Shown: one piece after another, positions 29,634-38,273 of the stretch | Position numbering within the stretch: position 1 is the stretch's first letter | Layout: each line of letters starts with the position of its first letter | Assembly: GCA_026709935.1 (NCBI GenBank) | Contig: JAPOSC010000035.1 | Span: 1-52,381, forward strand | Direction of reading: 5' to 3' | DNA length: 52,381 nucleotides | Source of the DNA: Thiotrichales bacterium | GTDB taxonomy: Bacteria > Pseudomonadota > Gammaproteobacteria > HK1 | The notes under the pieces: generated by a model | The model's input: the letters and a program-made list of their open reading frames with translations, nothing else | What the model was told of the DNA's origin: nothing | The model's database searches: none | Made by a program: the position numbers and the translations under genes

Positions 29634-29904
29634 CCCGCGCCGCCGTGAACGCCGCAAGCCGCCGCACGGACGACGCAGGGCGATACGCCTCGACCGGAGC
29701 GCCGCTTGCCCGGCGGCACGTACGGCAGTTCCGGGGCAGTCCCGGAGCGGTAACTCGGCCCAGACTCGCACCCTCACGTCTCCGTCAACCTCATGGGCGA
29801 CAGTCCGGAGCGGACATCCACCGGTGAACGATCGCAGCTACAGCGACGGGCGGGAGAGAGTCGACCGATTCATCGGCGACCCGTCGCACGAGCGACAGGC
29901 CTCG

Positions 29905-30864
29905 ATGATCGTGTTCTCGGGATCCGCCAACCCTCTGCTCTCGAAAGAGATCGTGGGGCACCTGAACATGCCGCTCGGCAAGGCGCTCGTGGATCGCTTC
30001 AGCGACGGCGAGGTGATGGTCGAGCTGATCGATTCGGTCCGCGGCAAGGACGCCTTCGTGGTCCAGCCGACATGCGCGTCCTTCGACGGCAACCAGCGCC
30101 GTTCGGGCGACGAGAACCTGATGGAGCTGCTCATCCTCACCGATGCGCTCAAGCGCGCGTCGGCAAACCGGGTCACCGCCGTCATGCCGTACTTCGGATA
30201 CGCCCGGCAGGACCGGCGCCCCCGCTCCGCGCGCGTGTCGATCTCGGCCAAGGTTGTCGCCGACATCATCTCGGCCGGCGCGGATCGGGTACTGACGATG
30301 GACATTCACGCCGACCAGATCCAGGGCTTCTTCAACATCCCGATGGACAATATCTACGCCTCGCCGGTGCTCCTCGGGGACATCTGGAAACACAAGTACC
30401 CGAACCTCATGGTGGTCTCCCCCGATGTCGGCGGCGTGGTGCGCGCCCGAGCCATCGCCAAGCGGCTCGACGACGCGGACCTTGCGATCATCGACAAGCG
30501 CCGCCCGCAGGCGAACCAGGCGGAGGTGATGAACATCATCGGCGATGTGCGCGATCGGACCTGCGTGCTGGTCGACGACATCGCCGACACCGCCGGCACG
30601 CTGTGCAACGCCGCGACCGCGCTCAAGAACGAGGGGGCGTCGCAGGTCGTCGCCTACTGCACGCATGCGGTCCTGTCGGGCGCCGCGATCGACAACATCG
30701 AGGCATCGGCGCTCGACGAGCTAGTGGTGACGAACAGCATTCCGCTCCACCGCCGGGCCGCTGCGAGCGGCCGCATCCGGCAACTGAGCGTGGCGGAGCT
30801 GCTCGCCGAGAGCATGCGGCGGATCAACGAAGAGGAGTCGATCGGCTCGCTGTTCATGGACTGA
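29905..30864 (+). CDS. prs: Ribose-phosphate pyrophosphokinase
   Basis: 319 residues from the ATG at 29905 ([10 protein letters not shown], the family start); a GTG at 29824 would add 27 non-conserved residues. It makes PRPP from ribose 5-phosphate and ATP. Motifs: [27 protein letters not shown] (ATP/flexible loop), [28 protein letters not shown] and the PRPP loop [13 protein letters not shown]. Odd: an insertion of about eight residues between QPTCA and NLMEL (residues 59-70, [12 protein letters not shown]) relative to E. coli Prs. PRPP also feeds hisG in this window. Confidence 0.94.
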   Translation: MIVFSGSANPLLSKEIVGHLNMPLGKALVDRFSDGEVMVELIDSVRGKDAFVVQPTCASFDGNQRRSGDENLMELLILTDALKRASANRVTAVMPYFGYARQDRRPRSARVSISAKVVADIISAGADRVLTMDIHADQIQGFFNIPMDNIYASPVLLGDIWKHKYPNLMVVSPDVGGVVRARAIAKRLDDADLAIIDKRRPQANQAEVMNIIGDVRDRTCVLVDDIADTAGTLCNAATALKNEGASQVVAYCTHAVLSGAAIDNIEASALDELVVTNSIPLHRRAAASGRIRQLSVAELLAESMRRINEEESIGSLFMD

Positions 30865-31054
30865 TGGTGCGTGCAGGCTCCGCACCTGACGGTGCGTGCT
30901 CGATCCGCATTGAGCAGAACTCCGACCGAAACCGATCTTCAATTTCATGGACCCGGCCCCTTCCGGACAGGATTGGGAAAGCGCGTTGAACGGAAAGATG
31001 ATTCCGGCCGGAGTCCCGACGTAACAGGCAGTTTGAACCCGGAGCCAAGGAACG

Positions 31055-31705
31055 ATGAACGATTTCGAAGTCGTCGCTCAGCCACGCACTGCGCGGGGCA
31101 CGAGTGCAAGCCGCAGACTGCGCCGTTCGGGGCAGATTCCCGCGAATCTCTACGGTGAAGGCAAGGATTCGACCCCCCTCATGCTGGAGGAGAACCGAAT
31201 CCGGAAGCAGATCGAGAACGAAGCGTTCGCCGCCCACATCCTCACCGTCAAGATCGAGGGTGAAGAGAACCAGGCGGTGCTGAAGTCCGTGCACCGGGAC
31301 CCCGTCACCGATCGGGTCATCCACATGGACTTTCAGCGTATCAGCGCACGCAGCGAGATCCACATGCACGTCCCGCTGCACTTCGTCAACGAGGAAGAAT
31401 GCCCGGGCAAGAAAGCCGGCGGGATCGTCACCCATCTGCTGGTCGAGGTGGAAGTCGGTTGTCTGCCGAAGGATTTGCCCGAGTATGTCGAGGTCGACAT
31501 GACCTCGCTCGAGGTGGGCGACTCGGTGCATCTGTCGCAACTCGTACTCCCTGAAGGCGTGCAGGTCATGGCCCTCGCCCACAACCCCGACAACGATCAG
31601 CCGGTGGTCAGCGTGCAGCATCCGCAGAAGGCGGAGGCCGAGGAAGAGGGATCGGACGCGGAGGAGGATTTCGCCGCCCCGGAATCCGGGGCCGCGGAAG
31701 ACTGA
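31055..31705 (+). CDS. rplY: Large ribosomal subunit protein bL25 (CTC type)
   Basis: 216 residues, the long form with an N-terminal 5S-rRNA-binding domain (AQPRTARGTSASRRLRRSGQIPANLYG) and C-terminal CTC domain (VDPVT...HMDFQRISARSEIHMHVPLHFVNEEECPGKKAGGIV), then an acidic tail (AEAEEEGSDAEEDFAAPE). AAGGAACG precedes the ATG. The prs-rplY-pth-ychF order is classical. Confidence 0.95.
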   Translation: MNDFEVVAQPRTARGTSASRRLRRSGQIPANLYGEGKDSTPLMLEENRIRKQIENEAFAAHILTVKIEGEENQAVLKSVHRDPVTDRVIHMDFQRISARSEIHMHVPLHFVNEEECPGKKAGGIVTHLLVEVEVGCLPKDLPEYVEVDMTSLEVGDSVHLSQLVLPEGVQVMALAHNPDNDQPVVSVQHPQKAEAEEEGSDAEEDFAAPESGAAED

Positions 31706-31728
31706 GCCACGACGGTGCCGCGCCGCAC

Positions 31729-32349
31729 TTGAGCGCCTCCTATCAGCTCCTGATCGGACTCGGCAATCCGGGAGCCCGATACGAAGCGACCCGGCACAAC
31801 GCGGGCGTGTGGCTGCTGGACCAGGTGGCGCGACGCCATGCGTCCGGGTTCCGATCCCTGGCCCGGTGCTTCGGAGCGATCGCGGACGCCGACATCGAGG
31901 GCGTTCGAATCCGGCTGTTTCGGCCGGACACGTTCATGAACCACAGCGGCCGGGCGGTAGCGGCGGTGGCGGGGTTCTACAAGGTACCGGTCGAACGGAT
32001 CCTGATCGCGCACGACGAGATCGACCTGCCCCCCGGCGCGGTACGCCTGAAGCGCGGCGGGGGGCATGGTGGACACAACGGGCTGCGGGATGTGGTGCCG
32101 CAGCTCGGGGGGGCCGGGTTCTCCCGCATCCGCATCGGGGTGGGACACCCGGGACACCGGGACCGCGTCATCGGCCATGTCCTCGACTCTCCGCCGGCCA
32201 CGGAGCGCAGCGAGATCGACGATGCGATCGATCGGGTCGTCGGCGACATCGCTCGCATCGCCGGGGGCGATCTGGAGGGCGTGATGAACGCGCTCCACCG
32301 GCGCGACCGAGGCTCGCACGAGGCGAGCCGACCGGCACGAGAGCAATGA
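31729..32349 (+). CDS. pth: Peptidyl-tRNA hydrolase
   Basis: 206 residues, TTG start at 31729. It recycles peptidyl-tRNA released from ribosomes. Active-site segments: LLIGLGNPGARYEATRHNAGVWLLD (with catalytic His), RPDTFMNHSGRAV, AHDEIDLPPGAVRLKRGGGHGGHNGLRDV and FSRIRIGVGHPG. It lies 23 bases after rplY. The C-terminus beyond residue about 190 is a variable basic tail. Confidence 0.95.
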   Translation: MSASYQLLIGLGNPGARYEATRHNAGVWLLDQVARRHASGFRSLARCFGAIADADIEGVRIRLFRPDTFMNHSGRAVAAVAGFYKVPVERILIAHDEIDLPPGAVRLKRGGGHGGHNGLRDVVPQLGGAGFSRIRIGVGHPGHRDRVIGHVLDSPPATERSEIDDAIDRVVGDIARIAGGDLEGVMNALHRRDRGSHEASRPAREQ

Positions 32350-32434
32350 CGCGGGGGCAGCCGCTCCGCATCCCGCTCTGCCTTGTGCCCGTCACCGGCG
32401 CCCTTCGCAGGCTGAACGCGAGAAGCCCGAAGCC

Positions 32435-33526
32435 ATGAACATCCGGTGCGGGATCGTCGGATTGCCGAACGTCGGCAAGTCCACGTTGTACAACGCGCTG
32501 ACCAGCGCAACCGCAGCCGCCGAGAACTACCCCTTCTGCACCATCGAGCCCAACGTCGGGGTCGTGCCGGTGTCCGACCCCCGGCTCGATCGGATTGCGG
32601 CCATCGTCCGGCCCGAACGCACGGTGCCGGCGGCAATGGAATTCGTCGACATTGCGGGGCTCGTGGCCGGGGCGTCCAGGGGCGAAGGACTCGGCAACCG
32701 GTTCCTCTCCCATGTGCGCGAAACGAAGGCCATCGCGCACGTCGTGCGCTGCTTCGAGTCCGGCGACGTCGTGCACGTCTCCGGTCGCGTCTCGCCGCTC
32801 GACGACATCGAGACCATCGAGACCGAGCTACTGCTCGCGGATCTGGAGCAGGCGGAGCGGGCCAGGGATCGAGCCGCCAAGACGGCGAAAGCGGGCGACC
32901 GGGAAGCGCGGGCGCGCGAAGCACTGATGACCCGCGCGCACGCGCACCTCGCCGAGGGCCACCCGTTGCGAACGCTGGAGCTCGGCCCCGAGGAAGCGGC
33001 GATGCTCGCCTCACTCTCGCCGCTCACCGCCAAACCGGTGCTCTACGTCGCCAACGTGGCGGAGGACGGCTTCGGCACCAATGCATTGGCGGAGGCGGTG
33101 GAGGCGCGGGCGCACGCCGAGGGGGCGGCGGCGGTGCGGGTGTCGGCCGCGGTGGAGGCGGAGCTCGGCGGCCTCGACGAGGCCGAACGCGCGGAATATC
33201 TGGCGACGATCGGGATCGAAGAACCTGGTCTCGCCCGGGTGGTCCGTGCCGCCGGGACGCTGCTCGGCCTGCAGACCTTCTTCACCGCCGGCCCGAAGGA
33301 AACGCGGGCCTGGACCCTGCGGCGCGGCTCCACCGCCGCGCAGGCCGCGGGCGTGATCCACAGCGACTTCGAGCGGGGGTTCATCCGGGCCGAGGTCGTC
33401 GGCTACGAGGACTTCGTCGCGCTCGGGGGCGAGCAGGGAGCGAAGGCGGCCGGCCGCTGGCGCCTCGAAGGCCGCGACTACGTCGTGACCGAAGGCGACG
33501 TCATGCACTTCCGCTTCGCGGTGTGA
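32435..33526 (+). CDS. ychF: Redox-regulated ATPase YchF
   Basis: 363-residue Obg-family protein. The P-loop GLPNVGKST (about 9-17) is followed by G2/G3 elements (EFVDIAGLVAGASRGEGLGN), and the base-specificity motif reads NVAE instead of NKxD, the feature that makes YchF bind ATP. A coiled-coil arm (about 130-170) and a C-terminal TGS domain (RGSTAAQAAGVIHSDFERGFIRAEVVGYEDFVALGGEQGAK) complete it. It ends the prs-rplY-pth-ychF group. Confidence 0.96.
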   Translation: MNIRCGIVGLPNVGKSTLYNALTSATAAAENYPFCTIEPNVGVVPVSDPRLDRIAAIVRPERTVPAAMEFVDIAGLVAGASRGEGLGNRFLSHVRETKAIAHVVRCFESGDVVHVSGRVSPLDDIETIETELLLADLEQAERARDRAAKTAKAGDREARAREALMTRAHAHLAEGHPLRTLELGPEEAAMLASLSPLTAKPVLYVANVAEDGFGTNALAEAVEARAHAEGAAAVRVSAAVEAELGGLDEAERAEYLATIGIEEPGLARVVRAAGTLLGLQTFFTAGPKETRAWTLRRGSTAAQAAGVIHSDFERGFIRAEVVGYEDFVALGGEQGAKAAGRWRLEGRDYVVTEGDVMHFRFAV

Positions 33527-33675
33527 GGCGAATGAAAGCAAGGAATCCCTTGACTCCGCTGTTCGTTGCGGATACCCCTCGAACATCGCCGGAGGATTCG
33601 CAATCATGCAGAGCGACCGACCCCAACCTTCAGTCATGATTCCGACGAGCGCAGTCTCGGATCACCTGTCTCCAC

Positions 33676-33858
33676 TTGGATTCACAATATTGGCGGGATG
33701 GAGATATCTGGCTGGGTTACCTCGACGAGTTTCCCGACTACTCGACCCGGGGCGAGTCGACAGCCGACCCGAAGAACCATCTGCTCGGCCTGTATGAGGA
33801 CCTGGCGGGCGGGAAGATTCCGCATGTCCGTCGTCGCGGAATCCCGGATGAGGCGTGA
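33676..33858 (+). CDS. HicB-family antitoxin (short type)
   Basis: 60-residue frame, TTG start tentative. Q-Y-W-R-D-G-D-I-W-L-G-Y-L-D-E-F-P-D-Y-S then TRGES...LLGLYEDLAGGKIPHVRRRG follows the pattern of short HicB-like antitoxins that precede hicA. The open frame extends a few codons upstream, to a TGA at about 33637, without an ATG. Its TGA overlaps the GTG of a hicA-like start by four bases, the normal hicBA arrangement. As the toxin partner is truncated, this is probably a decaying module. Confidence 0.65.
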   Translation: MDSQYWRDGDIWLGYLDEFPDYSTRGESTADPKNHLLGLYEDLAGGKIPHVRRRGIPDEA

Positions 33859-33905
33859 ATCATCGTGAGCTGATTCAAGCTACTGAACGACAGGGGGCGG
33901 TGTTC
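33855..33905 (+). pseudogene. 5' fragment of a hicA toxin gene
   Basis: GTG at 33855 opens V-N-H-R-E-L-I-Q-A-T-E-R-Q-G-A-V-F-M, matching the first helix of HicA mRNA interferases (xxRRDLIRxxExxGCVLxRHGG). The frame then runs directly into moeA, so the rest of the toxin, including the catalytic His region, is gone. The fragment now forms the leader of moeA. Confidence 0.6.
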
Positions 33906-35126
33906 ATGCAGCCCACCATGCTCTCGGTGGAGGAGGCGCGGGCGTATCTGCTCGGTCGGGCTCGTAGGATCGGGGAGACCGAGCGAGTCGCGACGGAGGA
34001 GGCACTCGGGCGGATCGTCGCGGCGGACGTGACCGCGCCCATCGACGTGCCCGGCCACGCGAACAGCGCGATGGACGGCTACGCGGTGCGGGCCGCGGAC
34101 ATTCCGCCCGAGGGCGAGGCGACGCTCCGCGTCACCCAGCGGATTGCGGCCGGGAAAGTCGGCTCGGCGCTTGCGGCCGGGGAGGCGGCGCGGATCTTCA
34201 CCGGCGCGCCGATCCCGGACGGCGCAGACACCATCGCCATCCAGGAGGATTGCCGGCGCGAGGGAGCGTCGGTGACGGTCCCCGGACCACTCACGACCGG
34301 GACCTTTGTGCGTCCCCGAGGCAATGACATCCGGTCCGGGGCGGTGGTGCTCACCGCCGGCACCCGGATCCGACCGCAGGAGATGGGGGTCGCCGCCTCG
34401 GTGGGAATCGAACGGATCGAGGTGCGGCGCCGGCCGCGGGTGGCCATCGTCTCCAGCGGTGACGAGCTGCGGCGGCCGGGAGAGCCGCTCGGACCGGGTC
34501 AGATCTACAACTCCAACCGGTTCACGCTGCTGGGCCTGCTCCGGCGGCTCGGCTGCGACATCGTGGACCTGGGCCTCGTGGCCGACACCTTCGAAGCCAC
34601 GCGCAACGCACTACTCGACGGCGCGGCCCGTGCGGACGTGCTGATCACGACCGGCGGGGTCTCGGTCGGCGAGGAGGACCATGTACGGCAGGCGCTGGAG
34701 TCCATCGGCGAGATCGCGATGTGGAAGGTTCGGGTCAAGCCGGGGAAGCCCATCGTCTACAGCCGTATCGGGGCGTGCGACCTGCTCGGCCTGCCGGGCA
34801 ATCCGGTCTCCGCCCTGGTGACTTTCTGCCTGTTCGTGCGCCCGTTCATCCTGCGCCGCCTGGGGGCCGTCCGTGTGTTCCCTCCGTCGGTTCAGGTCAA
34901 CGCCCGCTTCGCATGGCCGAAGTCGGGGGGGCGGCGCGAGTACGCACGGGCACGGCTCGTGGAAACCGAGGACGGCGACACCGGGGCCGAGATTCACCAG
35001 AGGCAGAGTTCGGACGTTCTGTCCGCGACCTCCTGGGCAACCGGGCTCGTCGAGATCGCGGAGGGGACGACCATCGGCCCCGGCGATCGGGTGCGCTACT
35101 GGTCGTTCGGAGATCTGATCGAATGA
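33906..35126 (+). CDS. moeA: Molybdopterin molybdenumtransferase
   Basis: 406 residues from ATG at 33906 (AGGGGGCGG upstream); an ATG at 33918 is also possible. It inserts molybdate into adenylylated molybdopterin. Motifs: HANSAMDGYAVRAADI, IFTGAPIPDGADTIAIQED, VAIVSSGDELRRPGEPLGPGQIYNSN, ITTGGVSVGEEDHV and LLGLPGNPVSALVTF. The same frame continues upstream through the hicA fragment to 33855. Its stop overlaps the moaE start, so they are coupled. Confidence 0.95.
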   Translation: MQPTMLSVEEARAYLLGRARRIGETERVATEEALGRIVAADVTAPIDVPGHANSAMDGYAVRAADIPPEGEATLRVTQRIAAGKVGSALAAGEAARIFTGAPIPDGADTIAIQEDCRREGASVTVPGPLTTGTFVRPRGNDIRSGAVVLTAGTRIRPQEMGVAASVGIERIEVRRRPRVAIVSSGDELRRPGEPLGPGQIYNSNRFTLLGLLRRLGCDIVDLGLVADTFEATRNALLDGAARADVLITTGGVSVGEEDHVRQALESIGEIAMWKVRVKPGKPIVYSRIGACDLLGLPGNPVSALVTFCLFVRPFILRRLGAVRVFPPSVQVNARFAWPKSGGRREYARARLVETEDGDTGAEIHQRQSSDVLSATSWATGLVEIAEGTTIGPGDRVRYWSFGDLIE

Positions 35127-35578
35127 TGGCGACCGTCCGTATCCAGGAGGCACCGTTCGACGCGGGCGCACTCATCGCGGAAACGCATCGCGCGAACCCG
35201 AAGGTGGGGGCGGTGGCGACGTTCCTGGGGCTCGTGCGCGACATCAACGCGGGCACCGATGTCGCCGAAATGACGCTGGAACACTATCCGGGGATGACCG
35301 AGCGCGCGATCGAGAACATCTGCCGCGACGCAGCCGCGCGCTGGGAAATCCTCGACACGCGCATCGTGCACCGGGTGGGAACGCTGCGACCCACCGACCC
35401 GATCGTCATCGTGGTGGTGGCGAGCGGGCACCGCCGGGACGCACTCGATGCGTGCGCGTTCATCATGGACTTCCTCAAGACCCGCGCCCCGTTCTGGAAG
35501 AAGGAGCGCACCGGCGACGGCGAGCGCTGGGTGGAAGCGCGCGCGAGCGACGACGAGGCGGCGGCGCGCTGGGAGTGA
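35123..35578 (+). CDS. moaE: Molybdopterin synthase catalytic subunit
   Basis: 151 residues. It adds sulfur to cyclic pyranopterin monophosphate with MoaD (not in this window). Motifs: GAVATFLGLVRDIN, MTLEHYPGMTERAIENI, VHRVGTLRPTDPIVIVVVASGHRRDALDAC and the active-site Lys pair region RAPFWKKERT. ATGATG start overlaps the moeA TGA by one to four bases. Confidence 0.95.
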   Translation: MMATVRIQEAPFDAGALIAETHRANPKVGAVATFLGLVRDINAGTDVAEMTLEHYPGMTERAIENICRDAAARWEILDTRIVHRVGTLRPTDPIVIVVVASGHRRDALDACAFIMDFLKTRAPFWKKERTGDGERWVEARASDDEAAARWE

Positions 35579-35703
35579 CGGCGCCGTTCTCCCGCGTGGC
35601 CGCATCTTTGACCGCACGGGACGACTCACGCGAGCCGCAGCCGGAAAATCGCCGGATTCCCGACCGCGCGGAAACACGCGCAGCCGCACCGCATCTGCCC
35701 GGC

Positions 35704-35734
35704 ACGCGGGGCGGCCGGTTCGGCCGCCCCGCGT
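35704..35734. terminator. Strong bidirectional hairpin between moaE and phaB
   Basis: ACGCGGGGCGGCCG (35704-35717) pairs perfectly with CGGCCGCCCCGCGT (35721-35734): a 14-bp GC-rich stem with a 3-base loop, located between the convergent moaE and phaB genes and touching the phaB stop codon. It lacks a U-run but is well placed to end transcription from both sides. Confidence 0.65.
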
Positions 35735-36456
35735 CAGTACATGTGCTGCCCGCCGTTGATCGAAAGCGTCGATCCGGTCATGAAGCCCATGTCTTCATCG
35801 ACGAGAAACAGGACACCCTTTGCGATCTCGCTCGCGTGCCCGAGCCGGCCGACCGGGATGGTGGCGATGATCTTCTCCAGCACCTTCTCCGGGACCGCCC
35901 GCACCATGTCGGTATCGATGTAACCGGGCGCGATCGCGTTCACGGTGATGCCCCGGGCCGCACCTTCCTGGGCGAGCGCCTTGGTGAAGCCGTGGATGCC
36001 GGACTTCGCCGCCGCATAGTTGACCTGACCGTACTGACCGGCCTGACCGTTGACGGAGCCGATGTTCACGATGCGGCCGAAGCCGCGCTCGCGCATCCCG
36101 TCGATCACGCAGCGCGCCATGTTGAAGCACGAGGAAAGGTTGGTCTGGAGCACCGCGTTCCAGCGGTCGAACGACATGCGGTGCATGGTGCCGTCGCGGG
36201 TGATCCCGGCGTTGTTGACCAGAATCCCCACCGGGCCGAGATCCTTCGTGATCCGGTCCACCGCTCCCTGGCAGGCTTCGAAGTCCGAGACATCGAACTT
36301 GTAGGTACGAATGCCGCTGCGCTCCTCGAACCGCTTCGCCGCCTCGGCGTTGCCGGCGTAGGTCGCGGCGACGGTATGTCCGGCGTCGCGCAACGCAACG
36401 GAGATTGCCTCGCCGATGCCGCGGGTCCCGCCGGTGACTATCGCTACATGTCCCAT
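35734..36456 (-). CDS. phaB: Acetoacetyl-CoA reductase
   Basis: 240-residue short-chain dehydrogenase. NADPH motif TGGTRGIGEAIS, NNAGITRDGTMHRM, and the catalytic Ser-Tyr-Lys around NIGSVNGQAGQYGQVNYAAAKSGIHGFTKALAQE; these wordings are typical of PhaB/PhbB. It reduces acetoacetyl-CoA to (R)-3-hydroxybutyryl-CoA for polyhydroxybutyrate. It lies downstream of phaA on the same strand, separated by repeat family 1. No phaC synthase is in the window. Confidence 0.93.
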   Translation of the reverse strand: MGHVAIVTGGTRGIGEAISVALRDAGHTVAATYAGNAEAAKRFEERSGIRTYKFDVSDFEACQGAVDRITKDLGPVGILVNNAGITRDGTMHRMSFDRWNAVLQTNLSSCFNMARCVIDGMRERGFGRIVNIGSVNGQAGQYGQVNYAAAKSGIHGFTKALAQEGAARGITVNAIAPGYIDTDMVRAVPEKVLEKIIATIPVGRLGHASEIAKGVLFLVDEDMGFMTGSTLSINGGQHMY

Positions 36457-36485
36457 GATGTTCGTCTCCTTGCCGGTTCCGGACC

Positions 36486-36580
36486 TTGGCCCGGAAATTT
36501 CACTTGTTCCCGGCTACGGGCACGGATCTGACCATCTACGCGCCCTCGCTTCGCGAATCCGGGAAATTTCCGGGTAGCTC
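36486..36580. repeat. Dispersed repeat family 1, copy B
   Basis: About 95 bases between phaA and phaB, bounded by CCCGGAAATTTC (about 36490) and GAAATTTCCGGG (about 36565) as inverted ends. Its reverse complement matches 21451-21595 across most of its length but lacks that copy's 50-base insertion. It touches the phaA stop. Confidence 0.85.
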
Positions 36581-37754
36581 AACCGCGCTCCACGCACATC
36601 GCGATCCCCATGCCGCCGCCGATGCAGAGCGTGGCGAGGCCCTTCTTCGCATCGCGGCGCCGCATCTCGTGGAGCAGGGTGGTCAGTACCCGCGCCCCGG
36701 AGGCGCCCACCGGGTGCCCGAGCGCGATGGCGCCGCCGTTCACGTTGACCTTGCCGGTATCCCACCCGAGATCCTTGTTCACCGCGCATGCCTGCGCCGC
36801 GAACGCCTCGTTCGCCTCCACAAGGTCGAGATCGTCGGGGCTCCATCCCGCCTTCTCCAGCGCGCGGCGGCTGGCCGGGATCGGGCCGGTGCCCATGATC
36901 GAAGGGTCCACACCCGCGGTCGCCCAGGAGACGATGCAGGCTAGCGGCTCGACGCCGCGCTTCTCGGCGTTCTCCCGGGTCATGAGCACCACCGCGGCGG
37001 CGCCGTCGTTGATCCCGGAGGCATTGCCCGCCGTCACCGTCCCGTCCTTCGCGAACGCGGGCCGAAGTTTCCTCAGCGTCTCGATGGTGGTGCCATGCTT
37101 GGGATGCTCGTCGGTGTCGACAACGGTCTCCCCCCTTCGGGTCCTGATGGTGACCGGAACGATCTCCTCGGCGAACGTGCCCGCCTTCTGCGCCCGCTCG
37201 GCTTTCTCCTGCGATGCGGCGGCGAACGCATCCTGCTGATCCCGGGTGATTTGCCACCGCTCGGCGACGTTCTCCGCCGTGGTCCCCATGTGGTAGCCGT
37301 TGAAAGCATCGAAGAGTCCGTCGCGCAGCATGGTGTCCACGAACTCGGTGGCGCCCATCTTGGTCCCGTTGCGCAGGTGCACGCAGTGCGGGGCCTGGCT
37401 CATGCTCTCGTGCCCGCCCGCGACCACCACGTCGCTGTCGCCAACCCGGATCGCCTGGTAGCCGAGCGCCACCGTGCGCAATCCGGACCCGCAGAGCTGG
37501 TTGATGCCGTAGGCGGTGCGCTCGACCGGAATCCCGGCGTTCACCGCGGCCTGCCGGGCCGGATTCTGCCCCGCGCCGGCGGCCAGGATCTGTCCCATGA
37601 CCACCTCGTCCACCTCCCCCGGCTCGACCGAGGCGCGACGCATCGCCTCCTCGATGGCAATCTGGCCGAGATAGTGCGCGGGCACCAACGAGAGGCCTCC
37701 GTTGAACGCTCCGACGGGGGTGCGGGCGGCGGCGGCGATGACGACATCGTTCAT
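36579..37754 (-). CDS. phaA: Acetyl-CoA acetyltransferase
   Basis: 391-residue biosynthetic thiolase. Nucleophilic Cys in [14 protein letters not shown] (about 89), His in [16 protein letters not shown], second Cys in [13 protein letters not shown]. Joins two acetyl-CoA to acetoacetyl-CoA, the step before PhaB. AGGAG lies ten bases before the ATG at 37754. Co-transcription with phaB is likely despite the repeat between them. Confidence 0.93.
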   Translation of the reverse strand: MNDVVIAAAARTPVGAFNGGLSLVPAHYLGQIAIEEAMRRASVEPGEVDEVVMGQILAAGAGQNPARQAAVNAGIPVERTAYGINQLCGSGLRTVALGYQAIRVGDSDVVVAGGHESMSQAPHCVHLRNGTKMGATEFVDTMLRDGLFDAFNGYHMGTTAENVAERWQITRDQQDAFAAASQEKAERAQKAGTFAEEIVPVTIRTRRGETVVDTDEHPKHGTTIETLRKLRPAFAKDGTVTAGNASGINDGAAAVVLMTRENAEKRGVEPLACIVSWATAGVDPSIMGTGPIPASRRALEKAGWSPDDLDLVEANEAFAAQACAVNKDLGWDTGKVNVNGGAIALGHPVGASGARVLTTLLHEMRRRDAKKGLATLCIGGGMGIAMCVERG

Positions 37755-37893
37755 TGGGGGATAACTCCTGCGGAGAATGCTTTCCGCGTCGATGGACAGG
37801 ACACTGCATTGCGGACTTCGCAGACTTCCGATTGCAGATGGATATTGTAGATGGACTTTGTGCGACGCACCAAACCCGATACCCGGTGGGCAC

Positions 37894-37972
37894 TGTCTCA
37901 CTTCGGCATGCCGCCTGGTGTCTCCGGCCTGAATGCGCGAGCCTTCCCGAGAGTTCAGGAATCAAGGTCGAG
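37894..37972. repeat. Dispersed repeat family 2, copy 2
   Basis: GTCTCACTTCGGCATGCCGC at the start and TTCAGGAATCAAGGTCG at the end match copy 1 at 16763-16848 in the same orientation, with about 85% identity by eye. It lies in the 5' region of a small unknown gene, shortly before its start. Confidence 0.85.
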
Positions 37973-37993
37973 CGCTGGCACCGAGTGAACTGT

Positions 37994-38251
37994 ATGCACG
38001 CAAGAGGTTATACGCTGCGCGAAATCGACGAATGCCTCGGTCTTCGCAAGGGGAACGCGTTTCGCGCGTTCAAGCGGCAGCGGCACTTGCTGAGGGAGAA
38101 CATCGACTTCACGGTGCTGGCAGCACGCACCGCGCAGGCCGAGATCGAGCGCCTCCGGGGGCAAGGACGGATCTACCGCTCCAGCATCAATGTGATCATC
38201 CTTGCCGAATCGGGGTTGAAGCGGGTGAGAGCCGCCCTCGACGGAAACTGA
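37994..38251 (+). CDS. Small putative DNA-binding protein of unknown function
   Basis: 85 residues (ATG at 37994; GTG at 37985 also possible). Y-T-L-R-E-I-D-E-C-L-G-L-R-K-G-N-A-F-R-A-F-K-R (about 6-28) looks like a helix-turn-helix with a basic recognition helix, followed by a charged helix and GRIYRSSINVIILAESGLKRV. It has the look of a small regulator, perhaps of phage or plasmid origin, but I do not recognise the family with certainty. It stands alone between repeat family 2 and DUF3750, convergent with the latter. Confidence 0.6.
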   Translation: MHARGYTLREIDECLGLRKGNAFRAFKRQRHLLRENIDFTVLAARTAQAEIERLRGQGRIYRSSINVIILAESGLKRVRAALDGN

Positions 38252-38273
38252 CAGCCGGGACGGGAAATGCGGG

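Larger units (their letters stand above)
29354..29904. other. Intergenic region before prs
   Basis: No gene is seen. It contains an inverted copy of repeat family 2 (29499-29572) and a promoter-like pair at 29604-29633. The ispE gene and glutamine tRNA that often precede prs in gammaproteobacteria are absent here. Confidence 0.55.

Noticed and set aside
29354-29904. tRNA or ispE expected upstream of prs
   Set aside because: No cloverleaf, TTCGA-type T-loop or IspE motif could be found in the gap.
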